A stretch of 64,000 bases of DNA from Calycina herbarum. Its lineage: Eukaryota; Ascomycota; Leotiomycetes; Helotiales; Pezizellaceae. The DNA lies in NCBI GenBank assembly GCA_001414485.1, contig LLEY01000004.1:744001-808000 (forward strand), in the 5' to 3' direction. Positions 10,930 to 24,100 of the stretch are shown piece by piece (position 1 is the first letter of the stretch; each line of letters starts with the position of its first letter). A program made the position numbers and the translations under genes. The notes under the pieces were generated by a model. That model did not search any database, was not told where the DNA came from, and saw nothing but the letters and a program-made list of their open reading frames with translations.

Positions 10930-13900
10930 ATGGACATCTCTACCCTACCGGGCCGTATCGGCCGTTCGGCCCGCTTCTACATCCATGAGAAGGGCGACCT
11001 TCTTCAGAAGGAATTGGAAAGGGACCAAACCCCTTTCAAATCCAACGACGACAGCAGCGACAGCAGCAGCAGCAGCGAGATGGACGACCCATCCCTCATC
11101 GCAGCGACTCTCTCGCGCCTTGAGGCGCAGAAGTCTGGGGCCCTCCCAGACAACTCTCGTTCTGCTCTGGAGGACTTCCAGGCCGCAAATGCGACCAGGA
11201 AGAAGGGCAAAAAGACGCGCACCATGGCGAAATCCTGCTATGGATATCCACGGTGCACCAATGCTCTTTGTGAGCACCAGAGCGTCGTTCCCTAGTAAGT
11301 TTCCCCTCTTTCTTTGTGTCTTGTGAGTGTTATCTCCTCTCAGAAGACCTCATCTTTGAGATCGCTTCGCGTCCTTGAGATCGCGTGGAGCCGTCGCGAA
11401 GGTGAGGTCTTCTACGGGGGATTTGGGTCGCGACTCGACATCAGAGCGAGATCCGAGGCCTTCAGCTTTGATTCAAAGCCTTCTGGCACCCTTCTACCTT
11501 CTCTATTCGCAACGATGAGATCCCAAGATCGAAGCAAAGCTGACTTCAACTTCCCACTCTAGCATCGCGACTCCCGAGGAGGTCGCAAAGGAGAACAATA
11601 TCATCCAAGCTCTCATGAGACACTGCGAGCGAGAGGGATACCCCGTCTCGGAACTCTACGCAAAGCAATCACTCTTTGCGAGAGATTGGAAGATCACCGA
11701 TGCTTGGAAGGCAGTCAAGACCAACATCGATGAGCGTAAGTCACCCTCTTCCTCCACTTCCTTCTCATCGCTATCAAAGGGAAAGCACAAATCTAACATA
11801 TCACCAGGAGAGGAAAAGTTCATGCTGACCGGACGAACGAACTGGATCCGCGTCAACCTCCACGCAGACAAGCGACCAACCAACCCCTTGGGAGAGAAAG
11901 AGCCTCGCAATGAGAGAATCAAATACCTCGAGGATGACGACGCCGGACTTCACGACATCTTGAAGAACAACTGGAACTCTAGCTATGGAAAGGATATCAA
12001 GGAGCAGTTCCCAAGAGACAAGATGAAGCAGAAGAGACAGTACCAGCTGTACCGCCGAGAGGCATACTATCGCGCCGAGCGAGCCAAGTTCCAAAATGGA
12101 CTCTCTCTCACTGCAACTGCGGAGGAACGCGCGACGTTAATGGGCAATTTTGATGATCTGAATGAGCCTAGGTACAATCTCGACCTGCTTCCGGATGAGG
12201 AAGATGTCAAGAACGCCGAAGCTGCTCTTGCCCGTCAACCTGGAGCAGAGCCTGAACCAGAGCCAGAGAAACCAATTGGACCTTACACGATGGTTTACAA
12301 CGAGCTCAGAGCCAAGATGGTACAAGAGGGCAATATACCAACATCAGGTTGGTTGCTTAGCCACGCAATTGTCGACGAGAGTAGCAGCTCGCCATCTGCC
12401 AACCCGATGGGTCCAACCGCCGAGTCTGTTCAAGAAGACGACGGAGATTCTGAGTACGTAGACGTGGACTCCACAATCAGTTCCGCGTATAATAATCCTC
12501 CCATGCCCAGACTCCGCTCACCTTTTGCGCCCTCTCTCACGCTCGTAAGTTTCCCACCCTCCCCTCCAAATTCCCAGTTCCACAAATTGACCAATTCTGC
12601 AGAAAGAACTCTCGGGTATGACACAGGAAGAGCAACAATTCCAGTTCCTCATCCGCCCCCACGGTCGCGATATGATGTACGAAAAGTTCAATCACCTCGG
12701 CTACTCTCTCAAGCAAAGAATCGAGGCCTTGCAGTACCTGCTCAATTTCCATACCCAGTTAGATCCAAAATCCAGAGAGGCACTCGTGCTCGAGATGTTG
12801 AAGTATCAATCCCATGCGGAGCGACTCGAGGCCAAGGATTACAAGACAATCGAGAAGCTTCCAACCGGTCATCAAGTCGTCCGTTTCGACAATCGTGGAG
12901 ACGAGGCCGAAGAGACAAAGGACGCGCGTGTGGTATACTCTGGGAATTTGAAGCCTCTACCGAGACCCCTAGGCGCCATGCCCTCTGAGCCTCCTGCTCA
13001 ACAACCAGGAGGTTTCATGGGCTTGGGATTCCAGCGCGAGGAATTGGAGAGTATTATTGGAGGTGTGAAAACCGCACCACTGGTGACGCCTAAAGAACGA
13101 CAGAGTGAGCTCGATCGTGTCGGTGCCGAGTTTAAGCAACGAGAACATGAGATCTTGCATAAAGACCTTACTCAAGATGAAGAGAACGTTTGCACAGCTA
13201 TGGTCATGAACTTTAAGAATAACCCTGCGAGACAGAAGCTGAACTTTGGTATTCCTGTTTTCACTAAACCAAAGGTTGAGGAAGCCAAGGAGGTTGAAGA
13301 AACCGAGGAGCAAGAGCCTGAGCCGGGACTCTCTGACAAGGCCAAGGGCAAGCAGCCAATTCGACCATGGAAGCAGAATGTTGAACACAAGACCGCCCCA
13401 GTTGAATCCCCATCCCCGATCTTGAAGAAGCCCAAGTCGAAGAAGCGACCTCAGAACCTGTTCAAGCAACTCTCCAAGAACACCATTGAGAGCAAGCTCG
13501 AAGAGATGGGACTTGAATACGATGATGATATTGTTGAAAAGATCCGACAAGCAAGCGCCAGTGGCAAATCTCGCATGTCCTCCTTCAAGGAGAATTTTGA
13601 TGTTCCAGAGGATGACTTGAACGAAGATGATACTTTCAACGCCACTCATGATCCCGACGCTGAGGAGGGTGATGTCGATGATTTCTTCGCTGACGATACG
13701 ACTGGAATGGATGATTTACAAGAACCATTCCCCGACCTCGACGAAGAGACCACCACCTCTGCCGAGCCCACCAACCCCGACAGACAAGAGGCCATTCCCA
13801 AGACCGGAAAGTTTTCAGGAGCCAGAGTCTCTCCCGCGCAACCCACGCCAGAGCCTTTAACCGACATCGACAGAGCTCTTCATAAGATTGCTATCAAGAC

Positions 13901-14352
13901 CATCCAACTCACTAATGGCTTCCCAACCCTTGAGTAAGTTCCCCTTCCCCTTCTAACAAAAGCAAAGACTAACATCCCCCAGACGCGAGTTCTTCAAGAA
14001 GCTAATGGAAATCCACAACCTCGCAACCTACAAGCTCTCCACCGGTCCCTTCCGCGCAGAAGACGTCGCCACCTTCCTTGCCTTTGTCACACAAACACCG
14101 GCCGAAGGTATCAGCATCGAATTAATCTGCAAGCTCCTCGGCCTCTGCGACAACAGTCCCATTCGCGCATATTCGTTCTTTGAGACCTTGGTGTCGGAGA
14201 TCAGCACATACTTTGGGTCGATTGGTATTCGCGAGGCATCGTGGACACAATACGAGACGATGATGATGCGCTGGGAGATCTTCTATTGGCACGTTTTGAA
14301 GATGATGGAGGAGGTTATGAAGGAGTTTGGGATTGAGTGGACTCTTACTTGA
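10930..14352 (+). CDS. Large conserved-looking protein of unknown function (991 aa)
   Basis: I read five exons: 10930..11294, 11563..11735, 11808..12544, 12603..13933 and 13983..14352, with frame kept throughout. Introns 2-4 are 72, 58 and 49 bp with CTAAC/TTGAC-like branch sites; intron 1 is long at 268 bp. The product starts MDISTLPGRIGRSARFY and has a poly-Ser/acidic patch near residue 40 (AGC repeats). A YGYPRCTNALCEHQS motif follows, with three or four Cys/His that might bind a metal. Then come highly charged, probably disordered segments (PEPEPEPEKP, acidic 600-740) and a folded-looking C-terminal region of about 150 residues that is rich in hydrophobic helices (LHKIAIKTIQLTNGFP; IREASWTQYETMMMRWEIFYW). 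I recognise no domain. The order of conserved ends around a charged middle suggests a scaffold or nucleic-acid-associated protein, but that is only a guess. Confidence 0.7.
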
Positions 14353-16490
14353 TTTCCTGCTTCCGTCGATTACTTTTGTTCAACAACAGCGTTTCGAAGG
14401 ATATCTGGTGTTGGAACTCCATATCGACGTCTTGACTTGGTCTCTCCGTTTCTTGGGTTGCACACCTCGTGTTCACCGAGTAGGATAACCATCTCTTTTC
14501 TCATGGATGCATATGTATGTATGCTGGCGTTTCGTCCCTTAGCGTTGATACCCCATTGGTGGTGGCGTTCTTTGGGCAGCCTCCTTGAATTTGTGGCCTT
14601 CATTTTCGTGTTTTTACTTTACTTGTTTTTTCTCCGCATAATAATTTGACGACGACGATACTGCTGCGATGCACTGTGGTTTTTTAACCAGCAGTTGCTT
14701 TTTATAGATGTTAGATTAGGCAGCTGTCGTTCGTCTTGAGGGAGAATTGAAATTGAAATTGAAACTGAAATTTGTTTTTAAGGCTGCGTTTCTTGATGCT
14801 TCGTGATACATGGGAATGTGATTGCTATGTCCTTGGGCGTAATTCCGAAGGTAAGGCTGTTGAGCTGGAGAGAGGTACTGAGCCTCAACAAGCAAGCTCT
14901 TGCAAGGTTAGACCTGGGTTTGACACAAGCTTCAAGCTCGGCAGGTAACCATATCTCGTACAACGGAGCCTTGCCTTTCAGTTCTCAAGCACTTATTCTA
15001 TCCAGGTCATATCACCTGACGCGGTGTTATTTTGTTGAATCATTGTTACGAGTATGTGGAGGGCTAGTGATTGGTAAAAAAAAGTTCATGAATCAAATTA
15101 GGTCTCCGGTTAAGTTTAACAAATTGGGAGAAGGCTTGGGAATAGCTTCAATGGGGTTGTGATGGCTATCAAGATGTTGTGATCCCCTCAATCAAGCTCT
15201 GAAGTTGGGCTTGTCAAGACCAAAGCGGGGCATCTATTTTAACCATCGGCATCTCCCGACGAGCCAGTCAGCAGCATTATTTCCAGCCCCCAAGCACAGG
15301 AATCTTCCCCGAATTTCCCCTCCCAAAGAATCGGGCGTCGATGAATCTGTGACACATGCCAGGCGCAGTCGTTCCGCAGAGATTCTCCAACAAGTTGCGG
15401 AAAAGAAAGCTTCTGGAATGCGGCTCTTTTGATCTTGATATGGATGTCTTGCTGCTTAATTTTTCGCCGGGTCGTGAAATCTGGCACTGACCCTCTTCTT
15501 CTACGTCATCACGAGCGAAGGTGGAAGAGGGGATTTTCTCATTTGGGCCAGAAAAGTTGGCGGGGATGGACATGGGTAGACAGTACTGTAAAGTGCAAAA
15601 TAGTGCTGGGTGGGCTGGTGAAGTGGAGGTGATTGGGAGAATAGTAATAGCAGAAGTCTGCTATTGCACTTGTTTCCTTGGTTACTGTACTGCTTCTCTG
15701 CATCTATCTTCTATCTTCTACCCCTCCAACCTGACCCGATCGAGACAACCCTCTATTCTGCCAACTTGCAATAACAACAACCTTGCAGCCGACGTGTTCA
15801 AGGGATACTTCTATCACTACATATTAAAATGCCTGCGACGTGCATCTGAAGACATCTTGATATCTTGATATCTTGACATCTTTTTATAATCTCAACACCA
15901 CACCACCCATTCACCCACCCACCCACACAACTCAAACCCAACCCCCAAGCGTCTCACGCCAAGTCATCAGCCCAAGTGTGTACTTCCAGAAAGTAGTCAC
16001 GAACCAACAATTCCGGGTCGCCAAAGCCCATCTGACGCAACTATCACACGCCGCATCCCCAGAATATCCTGACAACCAACACCCACCCCATTTGCCGCTT
16101 TGTCACCCATTCCTCCCGCCCATCTAGAAGCATCACTGGCTCAGCAAAACTCATTCCCTGTGCCACTTGCATAAGGCTGTGAACACAGAGCAGAAACCCT
16201 ACCACCAGCTACTTGACGGAGGGGCAAAGAAGGCCAGAAGAGGGATACCGAGAGAGGCTTGGTCCCGACCGCACACAAGGCTTGACCTACAAACCACCAC
16301 CTCGACACTGAGACTTGCCCACCGACCCCACCATTCGAGAAACATCACCCGAAGCTGACCAGAGTCACTTTGGCCTCGTATCGACTTCTCCGACGACCTG
16401 ATACTTAAGCCTGAGGGCATCGACCTACCTACCCGAATCCAACTCCTTTGCGACAACCCCTCAACACCATTACCTCCGATAACCTTCGAA
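14353..16490. other. Intergenic spacer with a long C/A-rich leader
   Basis: I see no gene. The last 600 bp before the DUF3824 start are poor in G and rich in CCACC/CACCCA tracts (for example 15895-15935), as is common in fungal 5' untranslated leaders. Small direct repeats occur at 14747-14771 (GAAATT units) and 15850-15880 (CTTGATAT units). Any upstream ORFs here are short and unsupported. Confidence 0.4.
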
Positions 16491-19400
16491 ATGCCTGAAA
16501 TCACAAGGGAGAGAGTAACGCGCGGATATGGAGGGAGAGACCGCGATGACTATTCGTCAGATGATGATCGTTCCTCCTATGGGCACTCCAGAGCTGGCGG
16601 ATCATCTTATCGCACTGTTCAACGTTACCGTGTAACTCCGGATAGGGTGGAAACAGTGGAAGACAATCGTCGTTCCTCCCGAGTCGAGATATCACGACCC
16701 AACGAGCGCATCGAAATCGACCGTCGCACCGAAGTCGATCGCATCGATCGCGGAAGTCGAAGTCATCTTGGGGACCGCTTGTTCGACGGGCCAGAGAGAC
16801 CACGGTCTGCTATCGACATCCGGCCAAGAAATACCTATGTCGAGCGAGACCGTGTTATCGAGCGTGAACGAGAGCCGATCCGAGATGCTACATATACCGA
16901 GCGAGAGCGAGTGGTTGAGCGCGAGAGAGATCCACCCCGCGAGCCGACCTATATCGAGAGAGACCGTATTGTTGAGAGAGAACGGGATGCGCCTCGTGAG
17001 ACAACCTATGTTCAGAGAGATCGCGTGGTGGAGCGAGAGCGAGATCCTCCTCGCGAATCCACTTACATTGAGCGGGATCGTGTGATTGAACGAGACCGTG
17101 AACCATTTCGTGAGCCATTCCGCGAGCCTTCGGCTGTTCGTGAGCGCGAGAGAACTACAGTGGTTGAACGGGATCGCCAGCGTTCACCTGAGACTCTACG
17201 ACCATGGGAACGTTCAAATAACAGACCATGGGAGGATGAGCGCAACATTCGAGAGACTGATGTCAGAATCGAGAAGCGAACCAGCACACCACCTAAACCA
17301 TGGGAATCAGAGCGGGATGTTAGAGAAACTGATGTTAGAATTGAGAAGCGTACCACAGAGCGCCGCGAAGAGCCATATGAACTGGAACGAGTACAAAGAG
17401 AAATCGAGTATTATGATCGCCCAGATCCTCCTCCACAACCAATCATCATTCGCCAAAGAGCCCCAGAACCTCAACAAATCATCGTGCAAGAGGCACCTAC
17501 ACCAGCACCCATAATCATTCCTCGCGAGGAGCCAAGCGTTGAGGTGGTTCGAAGAACAGAAATATCACAAGAAGTAGCTCGACCAGAACCTAGAAGGGAA
17601 GAGGAAGATTACTATTATCGCAAAGATGTTCGACAAACTGGTCCAGGACGAGATGATGACTATGCATTGGCCAGATACGACCGACGTGAAATCAGACCCC
17701 ATGATTCCGTCAGCGACTATAGTGATGGCGAAGATTATGTCGTGAGAAGAAGAGTTATCAGACACCGTAGTCGAAGTGAAAGCGGGCACCGTAAGCGACA
17801 TCTTGCTGAGGGAGCTTTGGCTGGAGCTGGTATTGCTGCGCTTGTCGGAAACCATCGCGAAAAGGTTGGAAACGGACCTGAGCATCGTGGCCGAAATGTT
17901 GTTGGCGGAGCTGCCCTTGGTGCCATTGGAGCCGAGGTGGTTACCAGAGCACGAAGCCGTTATCGCGAACATCGAAGCAGAAGTCGATCCAGATCAACTA
18001 GCAGACATTCGCACACCAAGATCAAGACTGCCCTTGGTGTTGCCGTTGCTGGTCTAGCCGCTGCCGCTGCTGCGAAGTATGTCTCAAATCGCAATGCAGA
18101 TAGAGCTGAGATGGGACGAGGACGCAGTCGGACTCGAAGTGCATCGAGACGTCGTGGTCGCGATGATAGTTATGATTCCGAATACGAAACTCGCACAACG
18201 ACAACAAGAAGCAAGAGCAAGCATACCGACCCCAAGCACCGAAATGCGACCATTGCCAAAGCCGGGGCTGCCACTGCTGCAATCGCTGCGGTCGCGGAGC
18301 ATGTTCGAAGCAGATCACGAAGACGTAGCGGATCAAGATCAAAGTCACGCATACGAAAAGGCGCTGAGATTGCGGGTGCTGGTCTAGCCGGAGCTGCTGT
18401 GGCAGGACTGTACGAGAACCGTAAGGGAAAGGATGAAGAAAAGGAGATTGAGCATGAAGTTAGAAAAGAGCGAAGAAGAAGCAGGTCCGCGAGCGCCAGA
18501 TCCGTAGGAGCGTATTCTGATCCAGGAGTTGACCCCGAATTAGGAATGGTTCAATACGGTACTGAACCCGTATACACCCACCAAACGACGACATATCGCG
18601 AGTTTGATGGTGATGACCGTGGTCACCATTCGAGAAGCCGTCGAAGGCATTCATCGAGTTCCGACGATAGACGCCCTTCAAGGAGTCGGAGTCGTAGTCG
18701 AGTACGAGATATTGCGGGAGCTGCCGTGGGAACAGCAGCAGCCGCAATCGGTGTCAATCAATACAAGAAACGCAAGGAGAAAAAGGAGGCCCAGCGGGAG
18801 AGGGAAAGAAGACGTGAGGTTCCCCAGCACTCTAGATCATCTCGTTCCCGGTCCCGGTCGTCGTCATCCATTAGGTCTTCTTTAAAAAGGCGGTTGTCAA
18901 ACTTGATACCAAAGTGATGATTGATGCGGATCGTGGGGTATATATTTAATATTTCTTCATTGGTTTATTTTCTGCAGTGATACTGACGGCTGGCCTTTCA
19001 GGTTATGAAGAAGAACCACCAGACAACTACTACACTCGCAATTATCCAGATGATGGTTATTCTCCCTCGCCCCCTCACGCCTCAGGCGGCTCCTATTATC
19101 CTGAACAAGCGTATCCTGAGAACCTATATCCTGAGACTCATCAACAATTCCAAGCTCCTCCACCACCTCCTGGCTTTGCACCTGGCTTCACTCAGCATCC
19201 TAATACAACAGCTCCCAACGTTTCTCAACCTCCAATTCCACCCTACAATCCAGCCGATCATGCCGGTCAACCGGCAGGTTATCAACAGCCTCATGACGCT
19301 TTTGGGTACCCACCAGGGCCATCGATCCCCAGAGCAGGTGACAATGTGAGTTCAAGAGCTCATCAGTCTCCAGTCGATACTTCCATGTCAGGTGGTGCGA

Positions 19401-20193
19401 CGAACTTTCCATATTTTCCTCCACCCCCCGCCAGCCCCTTTCCTGAAGAACAACCGAGAAATTCGGAGGGTGCGTTTGATCGATCCTGATATTCTCGTCC
19501 CGATTTTGCTGCTTGATTTTTGCGACTCCCGAGGGATATCTTACTAACGCCCTCCAAGCCATTGTAGGTAGAAATTCAATGTACACACCCCCCTCATCGC
19601 CTGAACCTGAATCCGACACCGACTCTGATCGCCAAACCAATAAATCCGTCATGTTTGCTCCTCTTTCTCCGACTTCTTCGAGGAGATTATCTGTTATCCG
19701 TCAAACCCATCGCGAAAATGAATCTTCTCAATCTCTAACTCGCACCGCACAACCTTCCGATCACGTCTACGATGAACCTGAACCCGAATCTCCTCCCCGC
19801 CGCCATCACCGAAGACGACGCAGAAACTCAGATCCCTCCTCCAACCGCCCAACTTCTACACATCGCCATCGGCGAAGATATCGTAATGCCTCTCGTAGCC
19901 CTTCGGTCTCTAGTTCTGATAAGACAGAGGTTTTACCGGATCGTTTTGATGAGTATGGACGGCCTATTGATGGTTCTCGGGGTATGAGGGCTGGCCGATC
20001 GGGAAGAGGTGGTGAGGGAGGGGGACAAACGGAAATGGTGGAACGACTTGTGGCTGATTTTGGGGATGTGGTTGAGGGAAGGAAATCGTGGAAGGATATG
20101 TTGAAGGATGTTGTTCTTAGTGCGCAGAGTGCTGGGATTGGTGGTGGGGGGAGCGATGAGGAGAGACGGGGGAGTGGGAGGAAGAGACGATGA
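16491..20193 (+). CDS. DUF3824-domain protein, Arg/Glu/Ser-rich (about 1138 aa)
   Basis: Exons are read as 16491..18813, 19002..19469 and 19568..20193. The first part is rich in RDRVIERERE repeats. The middle shows several copies of a Gly/Ala-rich helix pattern (HLAEGALAGAGIAALVG, AGLAGAAVAGLYENR, DIAGAAVGTAAAAIGV) separated by SR-rich linkers, which is the DUF3824 signature. The C-terminal part is Pro/Tyr-rich (SPPHASGGSYYPEQAYPE) and ends in basic helices. The first intron has the donor GTGAGG at 18814. Splicing gives ERERRRYEEEPPDNYY, which reads like other family members. If the intron is retained, the frame runs into an SR-rich tail and stops at 18917. The role is unknown; the composition suggests a large, mostly disordered cytoplasmic or nuclear protein. 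Confidence 0.75.
16833..17117 (+). repeat. Five 57-bp (19-residue) coding repeats
   Basis: Starting at 16833, units of TYxERDRVVERERDPPRE type occur every 57 bp (16833, 16890, 16947 and so on). Unit length is exact, but residues vary, with E/Q, I/V and P/A swaps. The repeats lie in the first exon of the DUF3824 gene. Confidence 0.85.
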
Positions 20194-20683
20194 TTCTTTT
20201 TGCATTTTTTCTTTTTGAGTATTTCCTTGCAGATTTGTTTGAGTTTTTTCTCGATGAGTTTATCTTTTTTTGCGATGATCTCCTTTCCTGATTTCCTTTT
20301 GTGGAGCGGGGGATAATGTTTGTTCTTATACTTGAAGGGAGGATTTCGTGGGTTGTGGATTCGGAAGTGGGTGGTAGGATGGGATTTGCAGAGTCGAGAT
20401 GAGGTTACGAGATAATGAATTTTACGAATGATATCCCCATTAAGTTCCTCCCTCTTTTGCTCTTTCAGAGCCGTCGCATTCTTGCTCCTTTTCTCCGTGC
20501 CCATCGTGATCCATCCTATTGAGTTAAGAGAAGCGAAGTTGCCGGTACTTCGAGAGAAATCTAGAGCCAGGACGTGGATTTCCAGGGCGTTGAAGGTCTG
20601 AACGGAATCAGGTTGAGATGGGCCTTTATTTTAATTCGCTTGGATACTCACTCCACTAGATTTTCCATGTAATGGTAAAAAAC

Positions 20684-20702
20684 GTCCCCCCCTTGGGGGG
20701 AC
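20684..20702. other. GC hairpin GTCCCCCC/GGGGGGAC
   Basis: This is an 8-bp perfect inverted repeat with a 3-base loop (CTT). It lies about 20 bp before the start of the minisatellite described next and about 500 bp past the DUF3824 stop codon. Confidence 0.7.
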
Positions 20703-20722
20703 AAAAAGTTTAAAAAGCTCCG

Positions 20723-21130
20723 TAGCTTACCCTACCCGCCAGTCATTAGCTCACCCGTCAGTTAATAGCTTACTCGTCAGTTAATAGCTTCCTCGCAGCT
20801 CCCCCGAAAATCGATGGCTTACTCTCGAGTCTCAACATCCTTTTGCCATTTGAATTCCTCGCTATTTTCCTCACTAGACAAGCAAAACCTAACTTAACTC
20901 ACCCGACAAACAACAGCTTCCCCGCGACCTTTCTCGGCCCCCCTGAAATCTTGTTTAGTTTACTCGGCATTCGATAACTTACTCGACAATCAACATCTTA
21001 CTCGCCGTTGTTTTGGCCCCCAAAAGGTAGCTTGGCTCACTGGTCAACTGGTAGCTTACTCTACAATTTGATAGTTTACCCGCAACTCGTTATTAGCCCC
21101 CAAAGTTGATGCCTTACTCGGCAATTGCAA
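20723..21130. repeat. Degenerate minisatellite of AGCTTACTCG-type units
   Basis: About 14 units related to AGCTTACTCGNCANTTNAT follow one another over 400 bp. Clear cases are AGCTTACTCGTCAGTTAAT near 20768, AACTTACTCGACAATCAAC near 20977 and GCCTTACTCGGCAATTG near 21111. A second motif, GCCCCC followed by A-rich sequence, cuts in near 20800, 20938, 21016 and 21096, giving a higher-order spacing. Confidence 0.75.
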
Positions 21131-24100
21131 CTTCGCCCCTCATGCCTTTTCGCAACTCCTAGACTCCCTTTTTCTCTCACCTACCGTCCTTATCTCACTT
21201 AATCGGCCTTAGCAAGATCTTCTTAACATGTCCTCTTCCTGGCGACGGCTCCTTCACTTTGATGTTAGCATATCCTTTAAACTCACACCATGATATACCA
21301 CTCACTGAGCTGGCAGTATATCTAGTTCAGGAACTTACAAACCTTTGGTTTTTTTTCAATACTTGTATCTAAATAAATACTTTTCTGGTATCCAATCAAA
21401 GGATTGGAGTAAAGTTGGTACAACGGTTCCTTCGGGGTCCTGCTGACATCGCTGATTTGGTACGGTGGGGCCTAGAGTTCCCCGCCGAAGAAGCACTTGG
21501 TTGGCTGGTACATGTGTTCTTTAGAATGAGATGGCAGCCAGGGAAGAATAATATGTCTTTTTTTTTAATTTAAAAAAAGAATCTTAACTTTGGATATTTA
21601 AGCGAGGTACCGTGATTTGCCATCTACAACACATCTTAGTCAGTGTATCACATCTAGTATATATCATCAGTTTGTACAGTCACCTCTGGTCTCTTATTTA
21701 GCGAGGTCTTGGGCCACTACGGGAGGGGGGGGAAAATGTCCGTATTTCCACCTCCTAGAGAGCGTGTTAAACTTGAAAGCAAACCACAAAGCGTTAATTA
21801 AAATTAGCTAGCTCTCATTAAGCTTATTTTTAGCTATTGACGACTCATTCTAGATTTGTTGAGAATTTTTCTGAGCTCTTTCGGAGATACCGTTGGTGGT
21901 TTGGTGGGATGCGTCACAGGGAGAAAATATGGATTTTTTTTGCGGCCCGGTAGAGCTTAGGATAGTCACTGTCTCCTTTTGGGGTTCTTCTTTCCCTCTA
22001 GGGGTTTCAGTACGACCTAAATTTCTAGCTACTGGAGCTTGGTTTTGAGAAGCCTGGTTCCTGCCAATCTAAAAGACGAGGAAAAATTCCGTATCTAAGT
22101 GTAAACAGAGTACATCGTTCGAAGACTGAACAAGTTTAGCAAGCAAAACTGGTAGGCTTCCCCCACCCTGTTTACTGATGAGGGGAGCAGTGTGATAAAG
22201 AGAGAAGAGGTAGAGCCGAAGGAGAAGGATGACCATAGGCTAAGCGATAAGTAGCAGGTAGAGAAGGAGAGGAGAGGAGAGATTTGGCAAGGGGAGAGGA
22301 AGAAACCAAGATGTCAATCTGGGAAATTGTTCGGGAAATGACGACCAGGAGTTGCATGCTCGCTCGCATAAGCAGATGGAGCACCAGGGTTATTTGAATT
22401 CCCCACTTCCACGCCGTAGATGACGAGAAAACTTTTGAGCATTTCGGGCATGGCAACTTTCCAGCTCAAGTTCAGCGCATCTCTTTCGAATTATGCGGAC
22501 GATTCTGAGATATGGCCAGGTGCTCCTCACGAGCTGCTAACATTTTGGCCATCTTTGGTGTATTGTTGTCCTTGAGCTATATGCTTGTAGGTGAATCAAT
22601 CGTTTACTTCGTAGGTGTCGGAAGCCTGAGGTCTGACGAGGACAACCACCATGTTTCCGGCCGAATGCTGGGGATCCTTTTTCTAGCAAGACTTTAAGCT
22701 CCCTCCCTGATGAAATACTCTCCAATTTTTTATAGAAGAAATGTTTTGTAGCGGCGATGGATGGGCTGACTGGAGAGTCGAGGCTGGGATAGTTTCTTCC
22801 ATATTGAGTTCTGACTTGGGTCTGGCAACTCGCTTGGAAACTGGCAGATATCTGAACACCTTGCTGTTCTTCTGTCAGTACTGGCAAACAAGTAGGAAGT
22901 AAAGGGTTTCTTACATGCGAGAATTGAGGGTCCTTTTGAGGCACGGGGTATTTAGGTCCATCTTCCCAGCACCAGCCAATGAGAAAGAGAAATTTTCGAG
23001 GTTTTTGCAGACTTTTGAACAGCAGATGGGGCCGCACCATATCCGGATCTTTTTTGAGGGATACAGGAAGATAGCCCTCGTTCCTGCAACCATCAACCAT
23101 TACTCGCAGAGGAACCCGTGTATGGGATGTGGGAGAGTGTACTGGAACAAGCTCTGCGCCGCCACCAGGGCAGACAATTGGAATGCCAGACGTTCATATT
23201 GGAAGTTCAGCGTCGTTGTGGTGCCAATGAAAGACTGAGGTTGCTGTCGCCGGTTTCGATTCTTGACCTCAGTCGGTGGCTCTTTCTGCGGGTCATGGGT
23301 ATAGGTTTGTTGTTGCTAAGGAGGAAGCGGCGATCTGCTGAGTACTGAGGTGTCGTGAGGTAGCGAGGATTCGAGAAAGAGAAGGACCAAATGATCAATC
23401 CCAAAAGATGGTCTGTTGCAACGAGGGTATCAGTGAAGGACTTCGAACTCACCGGTACAGTGTCCCTCTAACCCCAGACCACACCCTGAGGACAACCAGC
23501 CGCCACATATAGAACCAACGGCCAAACTCTCTATAAATACCCACAAACACCACCTCATCTGTCTACCAGGAAGATTGTCAGCTGAAAACTCCATTGATTG
23601 GAAGGGTTTACCGTGAACTCACCGGGGCAGACAACATGCCAGAACGTACCACTCCTCCGCTTGGGAACTGGAAGCCAGCAAACAAATAATCCCATAAGAA
23701 AGTAATTGAAAATAGAATCTCCCAACCCAGGTAGCCAAGCCTGCCAAAGAGAATCGACCAGCGCCACGGGGACACATGTGAATATTCTAAGCTACCTCGG
23801 GATCAGCTCGAGGAATTGGCCTCGACTGTTGGCCTTTCCAGTCTCTCGTGTAGAAGCCTTGGGAGTGCGTGTAATGGAGGGGGCTCGGGGGCTAGTTGGG
23901 CTGTTGATGGAGAAGAGAGAGGAACAGGGGAACGCGATGGTTTGGAAGACTTTTGTTGGGGCGGTTGTCTTGGTCGCTCCTCCTTTCTTTCAAGACGGAC
24001 ATCGCGTGCTCTCGGCAAGAATCGTTGGTAGTGGTGTCTGGCAAGAAGGGAAGGAGCGACTCGACGGCAATCGTACAGTACAGTAGATTACTTTGAAACC

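Noticed and set aside
10945..11277. Antisense open frame across the first exon of the 991-aa gene
   Set aside because: A shadow of the coding strand caused by Ser/Ala-rich codons; the plus strand has correct splicing and continuity.
12969..13649. Long antisense frame (226 codons) opposite the fourth exon of the 991-aa gene
   Set aside because: It mirrors acidic and lysine-rich codons of the sense strand and has no features of its own.
20684..20702. GC hairpin as a bacterial-type terminator
   Set aside because: Intrinsic terminators are not used by RNA polymerase II, and the position is 500 bp past the gene end.
20723..21130. CRISPR-like array
   Set aside because: Units are degenerate and contiguous, spacers are not unique and equal in length, and the genome is eukaryotic.
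22537..23100. Minus-strand open frame of 187 codons
   Set aside because: No motif, no splice logic and no sensible neighbours. Codon usage looks random, and other frames overlap.
23445..23767. Possible two-exon minus-strand gene using two GTGAGT donors after CCG
   Set aside because: The join is in frame and hydrophobic, but there is no ATG start, no family match, and the downstream exon ends quickly. Not enough to support a gene.
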